Below, one piece after another: positions 17,379-25,553 of a stretch of DNA of 64,000 bases; the first letter of the stretch is position 1, and each line of letters starts with the position of its first letter. Position numbers and translations under genes: made by a program. Source of the DNA: Streptomyces sp. NBC_01549 (lineage in GTDB: Bacteria > Actinomycetota > Actinomycetes > Streptomycetales > Streptomycetaceae); contig NZ_JAPEPW010000001.1 in the NCBI RefSeq assembly GCF_026339955.1, positions 310,001 to 374,000 on the forward strand, given 5' to 3'. The notes under the pieces are model-generated. The model was not told the origin of the DNA. It saw nothing but the letters and a program-made list of their open reading frames with translations, and did no database searches.

Positions 17379-17439
17379 AGCAGTCCGATCCGGAACGAGT
17401 CCCAGAACAGGGTGTCGTGCAGCAGGTCCTGGAAGTTGA
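16060..17439 (+). CDS. tnpB: RNA-guided endonuclease TnpB family protein
   Basis: A 459-aa TnpB. The N-terminal HTH-like segment (MARFRMYPTGGQERQM) is followed by the RuvC-like core. The three catalytic acids are readable: Asp in VIGIDRGVTIT, Glu in LVRFEKLNIKNM and Asp in TCNADTNAASNVAA. The zinc finger CSACGW plus CSSCGF lies between the last two. All catalytic residues are intact, so the nuclease may be active. The frame reads through the right-end hairpin and takes its last 20 or so residues from the flanking permease sequence. The sibling transposase TnpA is absent, so mobility would need help in trans. Confidence 0.88.
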   Translation: MARFRMYPTGGQERQMLLHCAHARYVWNLTVEQHAHWKPGRRSAPGFAEQCRQLTEARRENEWLAAGNADVQQQALQDFAKAKAARFTSGFGEPTWRKKFVHEGFRVIGTDRVPEYHEDGSAKLNAKTGRQVMGRSVVVRKLNRRWAQVKVPGCGWVRFRLSAQGKGARLPDAKTFRVTLKNGQWHAAFAVVPEPVPAPGTGEVIGIDRGVTITAALSDGRKLNCPQLTVRERAQIRKHQRRAARAPKGSDHKAAGYAKAAKLKAREVNRRKDWCEKTSTLLARTYDLVRFEKLNIKNMTRSAKGTMEQPGQGVRQKAGLNRGILAQGWGLLRQRTGHKAPGRVEDVPAPYTSLRCSACGWIDKNSRKSQAEFVCSSCGFTCNADTNAASNVAAGQGGIPRPRRSAGAGGVTTATGRSSAREPQPTRVGIPLFEKGEDVKAVRSGTSPRTGCRAAGPGS

Positions 17440-17653
17440 GCGCCCCGATCCACCGCGTGGGCGCGGTCCGGCCCGACTGCGCGTCGGTGAACGCCAGCGT
17501 GATCCCGTAGAGCAGCGGTCCGACACTGAGGACCAGGATCGGGATCAGCGCGGGCAGCACCAGGAACCAGGCCCCGTGGTCGACGGGCCGCCGCCCCTCG
17601 CCCGCACCGGGCGTGCGGGTCGACGGCCGCCTGGTCGCGCTCGCCCACGTCAT
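17379..17653 (-). pseudogene. 5' fragment of a sugar ABC transporter permease cut off by the TnpB element
   Basis: About 91 codons of a MalF/UgpA-type permease: a hydrophilic start, the first membrane segment WFLVLPALIPILVLSVGP, then LLYGITLAFTDAQSGR and FQDLLHDTLFWDSFRIGLL. A full member would have about 300 residues and five more membrane segments. Homology stops exactly at the TnpB right end, and no continuation is visible on the other side (15821-16000), so the rest was deleted or lost. The ATG at 17653 is intact. No partner binding protein or second permease is nearby. Confidence 0.75.
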
Positions 17654-17870
17654 GGAATCGGCTCCTTTGCGCGACTCGTGGCGGTCTGGCCGCCTCGGCG
17701 GCCCCCGTCATGGTCTTGAGGGACGTGTGGGCCGTCAAGACACCTCGCACACGGTCCGACCTGTGTGAATGCGACACTGGCCGACGGATGGCGGGAACGT
17801 GACGCCTTACCCGTAGGCCGTACACGAGAGTCGTGGACGAGGGCTGGGCGCGAGGACACGGAGGCGAAGG

Positions 17871-18734
17871 ATGGACGAGGCACGGGCGCGGGACGTACTG
17901 GCCGCGGCGGAGGTACTGCCCGGGCCGGCGCCGGACGCGACGCTCCTCGCCCTGGGCGAGAACGCGGTGTTCGCCGCCGGTGACCTGGTGGTCAAGGTGG
18001 GACGCGACGCCGAACTCCTCGACCGCGCCCGGCGGGAACTGGACATCGCGGCCTGGCTCGCCGAGTCGGGCGTCCCCGCGGTGCGGGCGGCCGAGAGCAA
18101 ACCGGTCCTGGTGGACGGTCACCCGGTGACGGTGTGGCACCGGCTGCCCGATCCCGTACGCCCCGCCGAGCCACGGGATTTGGCCGAACTGCTACGGGTG
18201 GTGCACGCACTGCCCTCCCCCTCGTTCTCCTTGCCGCCCCGCGAGCTGCTGGGCGGGGTGGAGCGCTGGCTGCGGCTCGCGGGCGAGGCGATCGACCCCG
18301 CGGACGCGGCGTATCTGCGGGCTCGGCGTGACGGCTTCGCGGACGCCGCGGCCGCGCTCACCCCGCATCTGCCGCCGGGCCCGATCCACGGCGACGCGCT
18401 GCCCCGCAATGTGCACGTGGGTCCCGACGGTCCGGTCCTGGTCGACCTGGAGACCTTCTCCGCCGATCTGCGCGAGCACGACCTGGTGGTCATGGCCCTC
18501 TCCCGCGACCGCTACGGGCTGCCCGCCGAGGCGTACGACTCCTTCACCGAGGTCTACGGCTGGGATGTGCGCGCGTGGGAGGGCTGCTCCGTGCTCCGGG
18601 GCGCGCGCGAGACCGCGAGCTGCGCCTGGGTGGCCCAGCACGCGCCGAGCAACCCGAAGGCCCTGGCCGAGTTCGAGCGGCGGGTGGCGTCGCTGCGGGA
18701 CGGGGACGAGACCGTGCGCTGGTACCCGTTCTGA
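17871..18734 (+). CDS. Aminoglycoside phosphotransferase-like kinase
   Basis: A 287-aa protein of the APH/choline kinase fold. The ATG at 17871 has GGAGG 6 nt upstream. The N-lobe lysine is in GDLVVKVGRD, the catalytic loop is PIHGDALPRNVHV (Asp and Asn both present) and the metal-binding Asp is in VLVDLETFS. The substrate cannot be inferred; most such chromosomal genes in Streptomyces are not resistance genes. It stands alone and converges on the exonuclease gene with 34 bp between them. Confidence 0.78.
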   Translation: MDEARARDVLAAAEVLPGPAPDATLLALGENAVFAAGDLVVKVGRDAELLDRARRELDIAAWLAESGVPAVRAAESKPVLVDGHPVTVWHRLPDPVRPAEPRDLAELLRVVHALPSPSFSLPPRELLGGVERWLRLAGEAIDPADAAYLRARRDGFADAAAALTPHLPPGPIHGDALPRNVHVGPDGPVLVDLETFSADLREHDLVVMALSRDRYGLPAEAYDSFTEVYGWDVRAWEGCSVLRGARETASCAWVAQHAPSNPKALAEFERRVASLRDGDETVRWYPF

Positions 18735-18768
18735 CGCTTCCCGCGCTTCCCCGGCCGTGCGGGCCCGG

Positions 18769-19491
18769 TCAGACCTTCTGGTCCGCCAGGTCCCGCATCG
18801 GCCATGTCCCGTCGACCACCGCGTCCGTCTCTCCCTTGCGGCGCAGGAAGCTCTGGAAGTCGGCCGCCCACTCGGCGTACCACTCGATCTGGCGGCGGTG
18901 CAGCTCCGCCGGGCCGAGGGCCGCGACCTTCGGGTGACGGTCGGCTATCGCACGGGCGAGCCGGGCGGCGGCGAGGGCGTCGGCCGAGGCGTCGTGCGCG
19001 GAGTCCAGCGACACGCCGTACTCCGTGCAGACCGCTTCGAGGTTGCGCTTGCCGCGGCGGTAGCGGTCGACGGAGCGGTCGATCGTGTACGGGTCAACGA
19101 CCGGCGCGGGGTCGGTCCCGCCGAGGCGCTCGCGCAGCGACGGCAGCCCGTACCTGCGCAGTTCGGCGGAGAGCAGGGTCAGGTCGAAGGCCGCGTTGTA
19201 CGCCACGACCGGGACGCCGCTCTTCCAGTACCCGGTGAGGACGTCCGCGATCGCGTCGGCGACCTGGTCGGCGGGCCTGCCTTCGGCGGCCGCCCGCTCG
19301 CTCGAAATCCCGTGCACCGCCACCGCGTCCGCCGGGATCTCCACGCCCGGATCGGCCAGCCACTCACGGCGCCCTATCGGCTCTCCGTCCTTGACCTCGA
19401 TCACGGCGCCCGTGACGATGCGCGCCTCGCGCGGATCGGTCCCGGTCGTCTCCAGGTCGAAGCCGATCAGCAGCTCCCGGTGCCAGCCCAT
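18769..19491 (-). CDS. DEDDh 3'-5' exonuclease (DNA polymerase III epsilon-like)
   Basis: A 240-aa exonuclease domain protein. Exo I is LLIGFDLETTGTD, Exo II is VVAYNAAFDLTLL and Exo III is DSAHDASADALAAARL, giving the D-E-D-Dh set. The ATG at 19491 follows a purine-rich GGGGGG site and fits the domain start; a longer frame upstream has no support. It would trim DNA or RNA 3' ends, in repair, proofreading or RNA turnover. It lies 131 bp downstream of the HEPN protein gene on the same strand. Confidence 0.85.
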   Translation of the reverse strand: MGWHRELLIGFDLETTGTDPREARIVTGAVIEVKDGEPIGRREWLADPGVEIPADAVAVHGISSERAAAEGRPADQVADAIADVLTGYWKSGVPVVAYNAAFDLTLLSAELRRYGLPSLRERLGGTDPAPVVDPYTIDRSVDRYRRGKRNLEAVCTEYGVSLDSAHDASADALAAARLARAIADRHPKVAALGPAELHRRQIEWYAEWAADFQSFLRRKGETDAVVDGTWPMRDLADQKV

Positions 19492-19622
19492 GGGCGGCCC
19501 CCCTTCTTCGTGGTGCTTTCCCCCAGTGGTCTCCACGATCGCACGAGCCACTGACAGTCCGAGGACCGCGTTCCGCTTCCCGGCGCCGGGCACCACATCA
19601 CGACCCCGGCCGGAGCGACACT

Positions 19623-20861
19623 TCAGGACACCGGACGCGAATCCGCCCAAGCCACCTCGAACTCCTCGCGGTACGTCGGGAAGAGCCCCTCTTCGCCGAC
19701 CTCATCCGGTTTGACCACCCGGCCGCCGCCGCGCAGCACCAGCACCGGTGCCTCCATACCGCGGGCGCGACGCAGATACGACTGCACGATCGCGATACCG
19801 TCCGAGCCGTCCCCGTCGACGAGGTACGCCGTGAAGCGCGGCGTCTCGTCGTACACCTGGATCTCGAACGCGCCGGGATCGCGCAGCCGGGCCCGCACCC
19901 GCCGCATGTGCAGGATGTTCATCTCCACGGCGCGACTCAGCTCGCCCCGTTTGAGGCCGAGTTCGCGCTCGCGCCGCTTGACCGCGCTGGACGCGGGGTT
20001 CAGGAACAGCAGCCGTACCCGGCAGCCCGACTCGGCCAGGCGTACGAGCCGCCGCCCGGAGAAGTTCTGCACCAGCAGGTTCAGACCGATACCGATGGCG
20101 TCGAGGCGGCGGGCGCCGCCGAAGAGGTCCTCGGCGGGGAACTGGCGCAGCAGCCGCACCCGGTCCGAGTGCACGCCGACCACGTCCGCGTACCGGTCGC
20201 CGACCAGGTCCTCGACGGCGTCGACGGGCAGCCGGCGGGCGGAGGGCACGTCGCTGCCCGCGCCGAGGATCTCCAGGAGCTTCGCCGCGGCGCGCTCGGC
20301 CTGTCCCAGGACCGCCTCGGACAGGGCCCGGTTGCGGGAGACCACGTTCCGGGTGACTTCCAGCTCGTCCAGGGCGAGTTCGACGTCCCGGCGCTCGTCG
20401 AAGTAGGGCTCGAAGCACGGCCAGTGCTGCACCATCAGCTCGCGCAGCTGGGGCAGGGTGAGGAAGCTCAGCACGTTGTCGTCGGCCGGGTCGAGCAGGT
20501 AGCCCTTGCGGCGGCTGACCTCACGCACGGCGACCGCACGCTGCACCCACTCCTGTCCGGCGGGTCCGGCGGCGGCGACCACCCACTCGTCGCCGTGGAC
20601 GGGTTCGTAGATGGGACGCAGAACAGCGGCCACGACCGCGCGCAGCCGCTGTTCGACCAGGTTCAGCCAGATATAGGCACGGCCGGCTCGCTGGGCGCGC
20701 GTACGCACCTCACGCCAGGCGTCGGCGCCCCAGTCCAGTTCCGGTCCAATGGATCCCATCTCCATCGGCCGCGCCAGGGACACCGCGCCGGGTGGGACAT
20801 CTGTGGAGTTCCCCTCGTGACCCTCGTCACCAGGAGGCAACTCCAGCCCTCCCGAGCCCAC
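19623..20861 (-). CDS. SAV2148-family HEPN domain protein
   Basis: A 412-aa cytoplasmic protein of a family conserved in Streptomyces. The N-terminal half (about 45-200) is helical and HEPN-like, with RPIYEPVH, which fits the R-x4-6-H motif of HEPN ribonucleases. The second half (about 240-400) includes LVQNFSGRRLVRLAESGCRV and FTAYLVDGDG, resembling phospholipase D-like nuclease folds without the HKD residues. Function is unknown; an RNA-processing or stress role is inference. The GTG at 20861 is preceded by GGAAGG. The downstream exonuclease is on the same strand. Confidence 0.72.
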   Translation of the reverse strand: MGSGGLELPPGDEGHEGNSTDVPPGAVSLARPMEMGSIGPELDWGADAWREVRTRAQRAGRAYIWLNLVEQRLRAVVAAVLRPIYEPVHGDEWVVAAAGPAGQEWVQRAVAVREVSRRKGYLLDPADDNVLSFLTLPQLRELMVQHWPCFEPYFDERRDVELALDELEVTRNVVSRNRALSEAVLGQAERAAAKLLEILGAGSDVPSARRLPVDAVEDLVGDRYADVVGVHSDRVRLLRQFPAEDLFGGARRLDAIGIGLNLLVQNFSGRRLVRLAESGCRVRLLFLNPASSAVKRRERELGLKRGELSRAVEMNILHMRRVRARLRDPGAFEIQVYDETPRFTAYLVDGDGSDGIAIVQSYLRRARGMEAPVLVLRGGGRVVKPDEVGEEGLFPTYREEFEVAWADSRPVS

Positions 20862-20974
20862 CCGCGCACCGCCTTCCGCTCCCCCGAGCTCTTCCGTGGG
20901 TCAGCCCCACTCAACGATCAAGGAAGGGTACTCCGGGAGCGGCGGGCGGTGCAGCCCAATGGGCAGGTCGTTTC

Positions 20975-22294
20975 TCAACTACCGTTTTCCACATGTCCGT
21001 TCTGGTCGGCGAGCTCCGGCGGAGTGAGCGGATTCATAGCGGTGACGTCGCGCGGGGCGATGGAAAAGCCCTGCCAGTGGACCGGCATGGGCTGCTGGTC
21101 CTCGTCGCGCGCTATGTGGTGGAAGCCCACGTTGACCCACACGATGGGGTGGGTGAGCGTCTGTCCATTGACGTACTTGTCGACGGACTTGCCCGCTCCG
21201 GCGCCGCAGTTGAGCAGGTTGTCGGTGGCGAACTGCTCGCACTTCTTGTACTCGGTGAAGTACACGTCGTGCTTGGTGAAGGGGCGGCCGAGGTACTTGG
21301 TGGTGGCGCCCGGGACGATCTCGTAACTGCGGGCGTGGTTGTCCTTGTTCTTGCCCGTGTCGCTGACGACGCGCCACCAGCGCATGTTCGCGGCGTCGCC
21401 CGCGAGTTCCTTGGTGACCTTGGTGAGGGTGGTCTTGTTGGTCGGGCCCTCGTTGCCGTTGCGGGGCGGGCTGACCACGGAGTCGTACTGCTCGACCTTG
21501 TTCTTGGAGGAGCCGTCGAGGCCGAAGTCCAGCCGCCAGAAGACGTTGTGGCTGTGGCTGGTGGCGTAGGCCTTGGCGCCCTTGCCGATGGGCCAACCGC
21601 GGCCGTCGCCCGCGTCGTAGTCGCCGGGCGAGAGGCTGCCGGTGGCGCCGATGTTCATGCTGATGGTGCCGTCGTCCTGGAAGCGCCACTCGCTGATGTA
21701 CTCGTACCAGCCGACCTTGTTGACGGTGTAGATCAGTAGGTCCTTGCCCTGGGTCTGGAAGACCTTGTTGCCCGTGTCGGCCTCCATGCGGTAGGCGTGG
21801 CCGCGCGAACGGGTGGTGGTGCACAGGCCGTTGACGTTCGGGTGTTGCGGGTCCCAGGAGTTGGGGATCTTCACGGTCTTGATGGTGCCGCCGGGACACT
21901 CGCCCGGCGCCATCTTCATCAGGCCCTGGCCGAAGCCGGCGCCCGTGAGGTCGTCGTACTCGGCCTTGCCGTCGTCGTAGGGGACGTGGATCTGGCCGAG
22001 CTTCGCGCTGGTGAGGACCTTGATCGGCTGGGCCTCGCCCTTGGGCTGGTACGAGATGTTCTCCAGGACGAGCCCGGCCTCGCTCTCGTAGTGCCAGCAC
22101 ATGCGCCAGGTGGTGCCGGTGGAGAGTTTCTGCTCGATCTTGTACGCCGTGCTGCAGCTGGGGGCCGCCGCGGGCGCGGCCTTGGGCTGGGCGACGGCCG
22201 GACCCGCGGCCGTCGTCGCGCCGACGGCGAGTGCGGCCACCGAGAGACCGACCGCCGTCCGGCTGCGGGCACGACTGATTCTGTTCACGCGCAT
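20975..22294 (-). CDS. Secreted copper amine oxidase, catalytic domain only
   Basis: A 439-aa exported protein (signal peptide about 1-36). It aligns with the D4 catalytic domain of copper amine oxidases: IHVPYDDGK and the nearby YDD (residues 113-115, catalytic base region), the topaquinone site VGWYEY with precursor Tyr197, the copper ligands HSH (247, 249) and the third ligand in GFHHIARDED (392/393), followed by MPVHWQGFSIAP. These enzymes oxidise primary amines to aldehydes with release of ammonia and peroxide. Two things are odd: the N2-N3 domains are missing, and the residue before the cofactor tyrosine is Trp rather than the usual Asn. The gene 96 bp upstream appears to encode the missing domains. 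Confidence 0.82.
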   Translation of the reverse strand: MRVNRISRARSRTAVGLSVAALAVGATTAAGPAVAQPKAAPAAAPSCSTAYKIEQKLSTGTTWRMCWHYESEAGLVLENISYQPKGEAQPIKVLTSAKLGQIHVPYDDGKAEYDDLTGAGFGQGLMKMAPGECPGGTIKTVKIPNSWDPQHPNVNGLCTTTRSRGHAYRMEADTGNKVFQTQGKDLLIYTVNKVGWYEYISEWRFQDDGTISMNIGATGSLSPGDYDAGDGRGWPIGKGAKAYATSHSHNVFWRLDFGLDGSSKNKVEQYDSVVSPPRNGNEGPTNKTTLTKVTKELAGDAANMRWWRVVSDTGKNKDNHARSYEIVPGATTKYLGRPFTKHDVYFTEYKKCEQFATDNLLNCGAGAGKSVDKYVNGQTLTHPIVWVNVGFHHIARDEDQQPMPVHWQGFSIAPRDVTAMNPLTPPELADQNGHVENGS

Positions 22295-22390
22295 GACGAA
22301 GAGACTCCTTGCCAGAGCATGCGGAAGAAGGAGGTGAGTTGGAAAAGTGAACGGAGGCGGCTCGGCCGCCCGGAGCGCGTCGGTCGCGGC

Positions 22391-23206
22391 TCAGCCGAGC
22401 TTGCCGACCTTGCGGGCGCTCAGATCGATCACCAGTTCACGGGCGTCGATCCAGGACCCGTTCTTGACCTTCGGGAACAGCCTCACGCAGCGGTGCTCGC
22501 CGCACTTCCCGAGGAGGGCCGGCTGGGCGCCCGAGGTCGCCCGGTAGACCATGCTGTTCAGCGTCAGCTGGTCGGGCGAGGTGAGTTCCTTGCCGGTGGC
22601 GTCCTTGTAGTCGGCCCGCAGGCCCGCGCCGAGCGGGTCGGCGATCAGCAGTTTCGCGGCCTCGACCATCTCGTCGCGAGTGATGGGCGGCTGGACACCG
22701 TGCTGGGTGTCCGTCCGCTCGACCTTCCCGCTGCCGAGGTTGACCGTCTTGGTGACGAGCGTGTCGTCTTTGTAGTCGTAGAACGTGACGTCGGCGCGGC
22801 GCGGCGCGTTCGGGTCGTCGAGTTCGTTCTCCTCCGGGTCGGCGAGGTCGACACCGATGCGCTGCGGGCCGCGCTGCCCCTCGACGTTCTCGCCGGAGGT
22901 CAACAACTGCCGGTTCAGCGCGATCTGTTCGACCCGCTTGGTCTCGTCGTCGGTCAGCGGGTCACGGCCGGTGCCCTTGTCACCCTCGGCCGGGGCCCGC
23001 TCGACGACGCCGGGCTCGACGGCCGTCTGCCCCTGTCCCTGTCCCGCCTGCTGTGCGGCCTGGCTGCCGCCGCGCAGGCCGCCCGAGCTCTCATCGGCAC
23101 CCGCCGAGCCCGGAAGGGTGATCCCGACCATCACGGCCGTCCCGGCCACCGCGACGGCCGCACCCGCCACCACCTTTCCCAGATGGCGGTGCACTATCTT
23201 GCGCAC
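22391..23206 (-). CDS. Secreted protein resembling the N2-N3 domains of copper amine oxidase
   Basis: A 271-aa exported protein starting at GTG 23206 behind GGGGGAA. After a membrane/signal segment (about 12-37) and a Gly/Gln-rich linker, residues 82-165 (DPLTDDETKRVEQI to KTVNLGSGKV) read like the N2 domain of copper amine oxidases and 168-271 (GVQPPITRDEMVEAAKLL to ELVIDLSARKVGKL) like the N3 domain. It ends just where the catalytic domain would begin, and the next gene on the same strand encodes that domain. I infer the two products associate outside the cell. One cysteine pair (235, 240) is present. Confidence 0.68.
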   Translation of the reverse strand: MRKIVHRHLGKVVAGAAVAVAGTAVMVGITLPGSAGADESSGGLRGGSQAAQQAGQGQGQTAVEPGVVERAPAEGDKGTGRDPLTDDETKRVEQIALNRQLLTSGENVEGQRGPQRIGVDLADPEENELDDPNAPRRADVTFYDYKDDTLVTKTVNLGSGKVERTDTQHGVQPPITRDEMVEAAKLLIADPLGAGLRADYKDATGKELTSPDQLTLNSMVYRATSGAQPALLGKCGEHRCVRLFPKVKNGSWIDARELVIDLSARKVGKLG

Positions 23207-23384
23207 ATTTCCCCCTACTCCCTCTGTTTCTCCAGGAGTGATCTGAGCCCCACTGGTTCGGCATACGACGTATGCCTGGTCAGCGGGTAAGAGGGACACA
23301 AGTCATATGAGGTTCCCTCACTTTCGGGGAGACTCGACTCCGAGTTGCCCTCAGGGGCGCGGCACTACTGGAAGAGTCATATCC

Positions 23385-25493
23385 ATGCAGGTCTGGCCTG
23401 GAGAGGCGTATCCACTCGGTGCCACGTACGACGGCGCCGGTACCAATTTCGCGGTCTTCTCGGAGGCCGCCGACCGGATCGAGCTGTGTCTGCTGCAGGA
23501 CGACGGCTCGGAGACGGCGGTGGAACTGCGCGAGAGCGACGCGTTCGTTCGGCACGCGTACCTGCCGGGGATCATGCCCGGACAGCGGTACGGGTTCCGG
23601 GTGCACGGGCGGTACGCGCCCGAGCGCGGACAGCGCGTCAACTCCGCGAAGCTTCTGCTCGATCCGTACGCGCGTGCGATCAGCGGCTCGGTCGAGTGGG
23701 GCGAGGAGGTGTACGGCTATCCGTTCGGGGCGCCCGACAAGCGCAACGACCTGGACTCGGCGCCGCACACCATGACCTCGGTCGTGGTCAACCCGTACTT
23801 CGACTGGGGTGACGACCGGCGCCCGCGCACCGAGTACCACCACACGGTGATCTACGAGGCCCATGTGAAGGGCCTGACGATGCGGCATCCGGCGCTACCC
23901 GAGGAACTGCGCGGCACCTATGCGGCGCTCGCCCACCCGGCGATCATCGAACACCTCACGGAGCTGGGTGTCACGGCGCTGGAGCTGATGCCCGTACACC
24001 AGTTCGTGAACGACCACCGGCTGGTGGAGATGGGCCTCAACAACTACTGGGGCTACAACACGATCGGTTTCTTCGCCCCGCACAACACCTACGCGTCCTG
24101 GGGCGACCGCGGCCAGCAGGTCCTGGAGTTCAAATCGGCGGTCCGGGCGCTGCACGAGGCCGGGATCGAGGTCATCCTGGACGTGGTCTACAACCACACC
24201 GCCGAGGGCAACCATCTCGGCCCGACGCTGTCCTTCCGGGGCCTCGACAACGCCTCGTACTACCGCCTCGCGGACGACCCCCGCTACTACATGGACACCA
24301 CGGGGACCGGCAACTCGCTCCTCATGCGCTCCCCGCACGTGCTCCAGCTGATCATGGACTCGCTGCGCTACTGGGTCACCGAGATGCACGTCGACGGATT
24401 CCGCTTCGACCTCGCGGCCACGCTGGCCCGCCAGTTCCACGAGGTGGACCGGCTGTCGTCGTTCTTCGACCTGGTACAGCAGGATCCCGTGGTCTCCCAG
24501 GTGAAGCTGATCGCCGAGCCCTGGGACGTCGGCGAGGGCGGCTACCAGGTGGGCAACTTCCCGCCGCTGTGGACCGAGTGGAACGGCAAGTACCGCGACA
24601 CCGTACGAGACCTGTGGCGCGGCGAGCCGCGCACGCTAGCGGAGTTCGCCTCCCGGCTGACCGGCTCCTCGGACCTCTACCAGGACGACGGCCGCCGTCC
24701 GCTCGCCTCCATCAACTTCGTGACCTGCCACGACGGATTCACGCTCAACGACCTCGTCTCGTACAACAACAAGCACAACCAGGCCAACGGCGAGGACAAC
24801 CGCGACGGCGAGAGCCACAACCGGTCCTGGAACTGCGGCGCCGAGGGCGACACCGACGACGAGGCCGTACTCGCGCTGCGGGCCCGTCAGAAGCGCAACT
24901 TCATCGCCACGCTGATGCTCTCCCAGGGCGTGCCGATGCTCAGCCACGGCGACGAGTTCGCGCGCACCCAGAACGGCAACAACAACGCCTACTGCCAGGA
25001 CAGCGAGCTGGCCTGGGTGCCGTGGCCCGAGGACGGCGGCGAGCTGCTGGACTTCACCCGCGCGATGGTGTGGCTGCGCCGCGACCACCCGGTCTTCCGG
25101 CGGCGCCGCTTCTTCCACGGCCGTCCCGTCCAGGGCACCCACGACGAGCTGTCCGACATCGCGTGGTTCACCCCGGCGGGCACCGAGATGACCCAGCGCG
25201 ACTGGGGGTCCACGCAGGCGCAGGCGCTGTCGGTCTTCCTCAACGGCAACGCGATCTCCGAGCCGGGCCCGCGCGGTGAGCGCATCGCCGACGACTCCTT
25301 CCTGCTGATGTTCAACGCCTCGCCCAAGTCCCTGGAGTTCGTGGTTCCGGTCAACCACGGGCGACAGTGGCAGGTGGTCGTCGACACGGCCCTCCCGGAG
25401 GGGGTGACGGCGGGCACGGGCGCGAAGGTCCAGGCCGGCGACCGGCTGACCCTGCTCGACCGGAGCCTGACCGTGCTGCAACGGCCCGCGTAG
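23385..25493 (+). CDS. glgX: Glycogen debranching enzyme / isoamylase (TreX/GlgX)
   Basis: A 702-aa GH13 enzyme. The start MQVWPGEAYPLGATYDG at 23385 is the family start and has GGAAGAG upstream. An N-terminal CBM48-like domain is followed by the GH13 barrel: region I VVYNHTAEGN, the nucleophile Asp in HVDGFRFDLA, the acid/base Glu in LIAEPWDVG and the third Asp in VTCHDGFTLND. It hydrolyses alpha-1,6 branches of glycogen to release linear maltodextrins, the substrate of the TreY enzyme encoded 60 bp downstream. It diverges from the split amine oxidase operon. Confidence 0.92.
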   Translation: MQVWPGEAYPLGATYDGAGTNFAVFSEAADRIELCLLQDDGSETAVELRESDAFVRHAYLPGIMPGQRYGFRVHGRYAPERGQRVNSAKLLLDPYARAISGSVEWGEEVYGYPFGAPDKRNDLDSAPHTMTSVVVNPYFDWGDDRRPRTEYHHTVIYEAHVKGLTMRHPALPEELRGTYAALAHPAIIEHLTELGVTALELMPVHQFVNDHRLVEMGLNNYWGYNTIGFFAPHNTYASWGDRGQQVLEFKSAVRALHEAGIEVILDVVYNHTAEGNHLGPTLSFRGLDNASYYRLADDPRYYMDTTGTGNSLLMRSPHVLQLIMDSLRYWVTEMHVDGFRFDLAATLARQFHEVDRLSSFFDLVQQDPVVSQVKLIAEPWDVGEGGYQVGNFPPLWTEWNGKYRDTVRDLWRGEPRTLAEFASRLTGSSDLYQDDGRRPLASINFVTCHDGFTLNDLVSYNNKHNQANGEDNRDGESHNRSWNCGAEGDTDDEAVLALRARQKRNFIATLMLSQGVPMLSHGDEFARTQNGNNNAYCQDSELAWVPWPEDGGELLDFTRAMVWLRRDHPVFRRRRFFHGRPVQGTHDELSDIAWFTPAGTEMTQRDWGSTQAQALSVFLNGNAISEPGPRGERIADDSFLLMFNASPKSLEFVVPVNHGRQWQVVVDTALPEGVTAGTGAKVQAGDRLTLLDRSLTVLQRPA

Positions 25494-25553
25494 CCGGTCA
25501 TTCAGGCGTACGCCGATGACACGAAAGAGGGCGAGGCGGGTACGTAGGTTGCC

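Noticed and set aside
17379..17653. Functional short ABC permease
   Set aside because: Only the first membrane segment remains and the homology stops at the TnpB end.
17871..18734. Antibiotic resistance kinase
   Set aside because: The fold is generic and no close match to a known aminoglycoside or macrolide kinase can be claimed from sequence reading.
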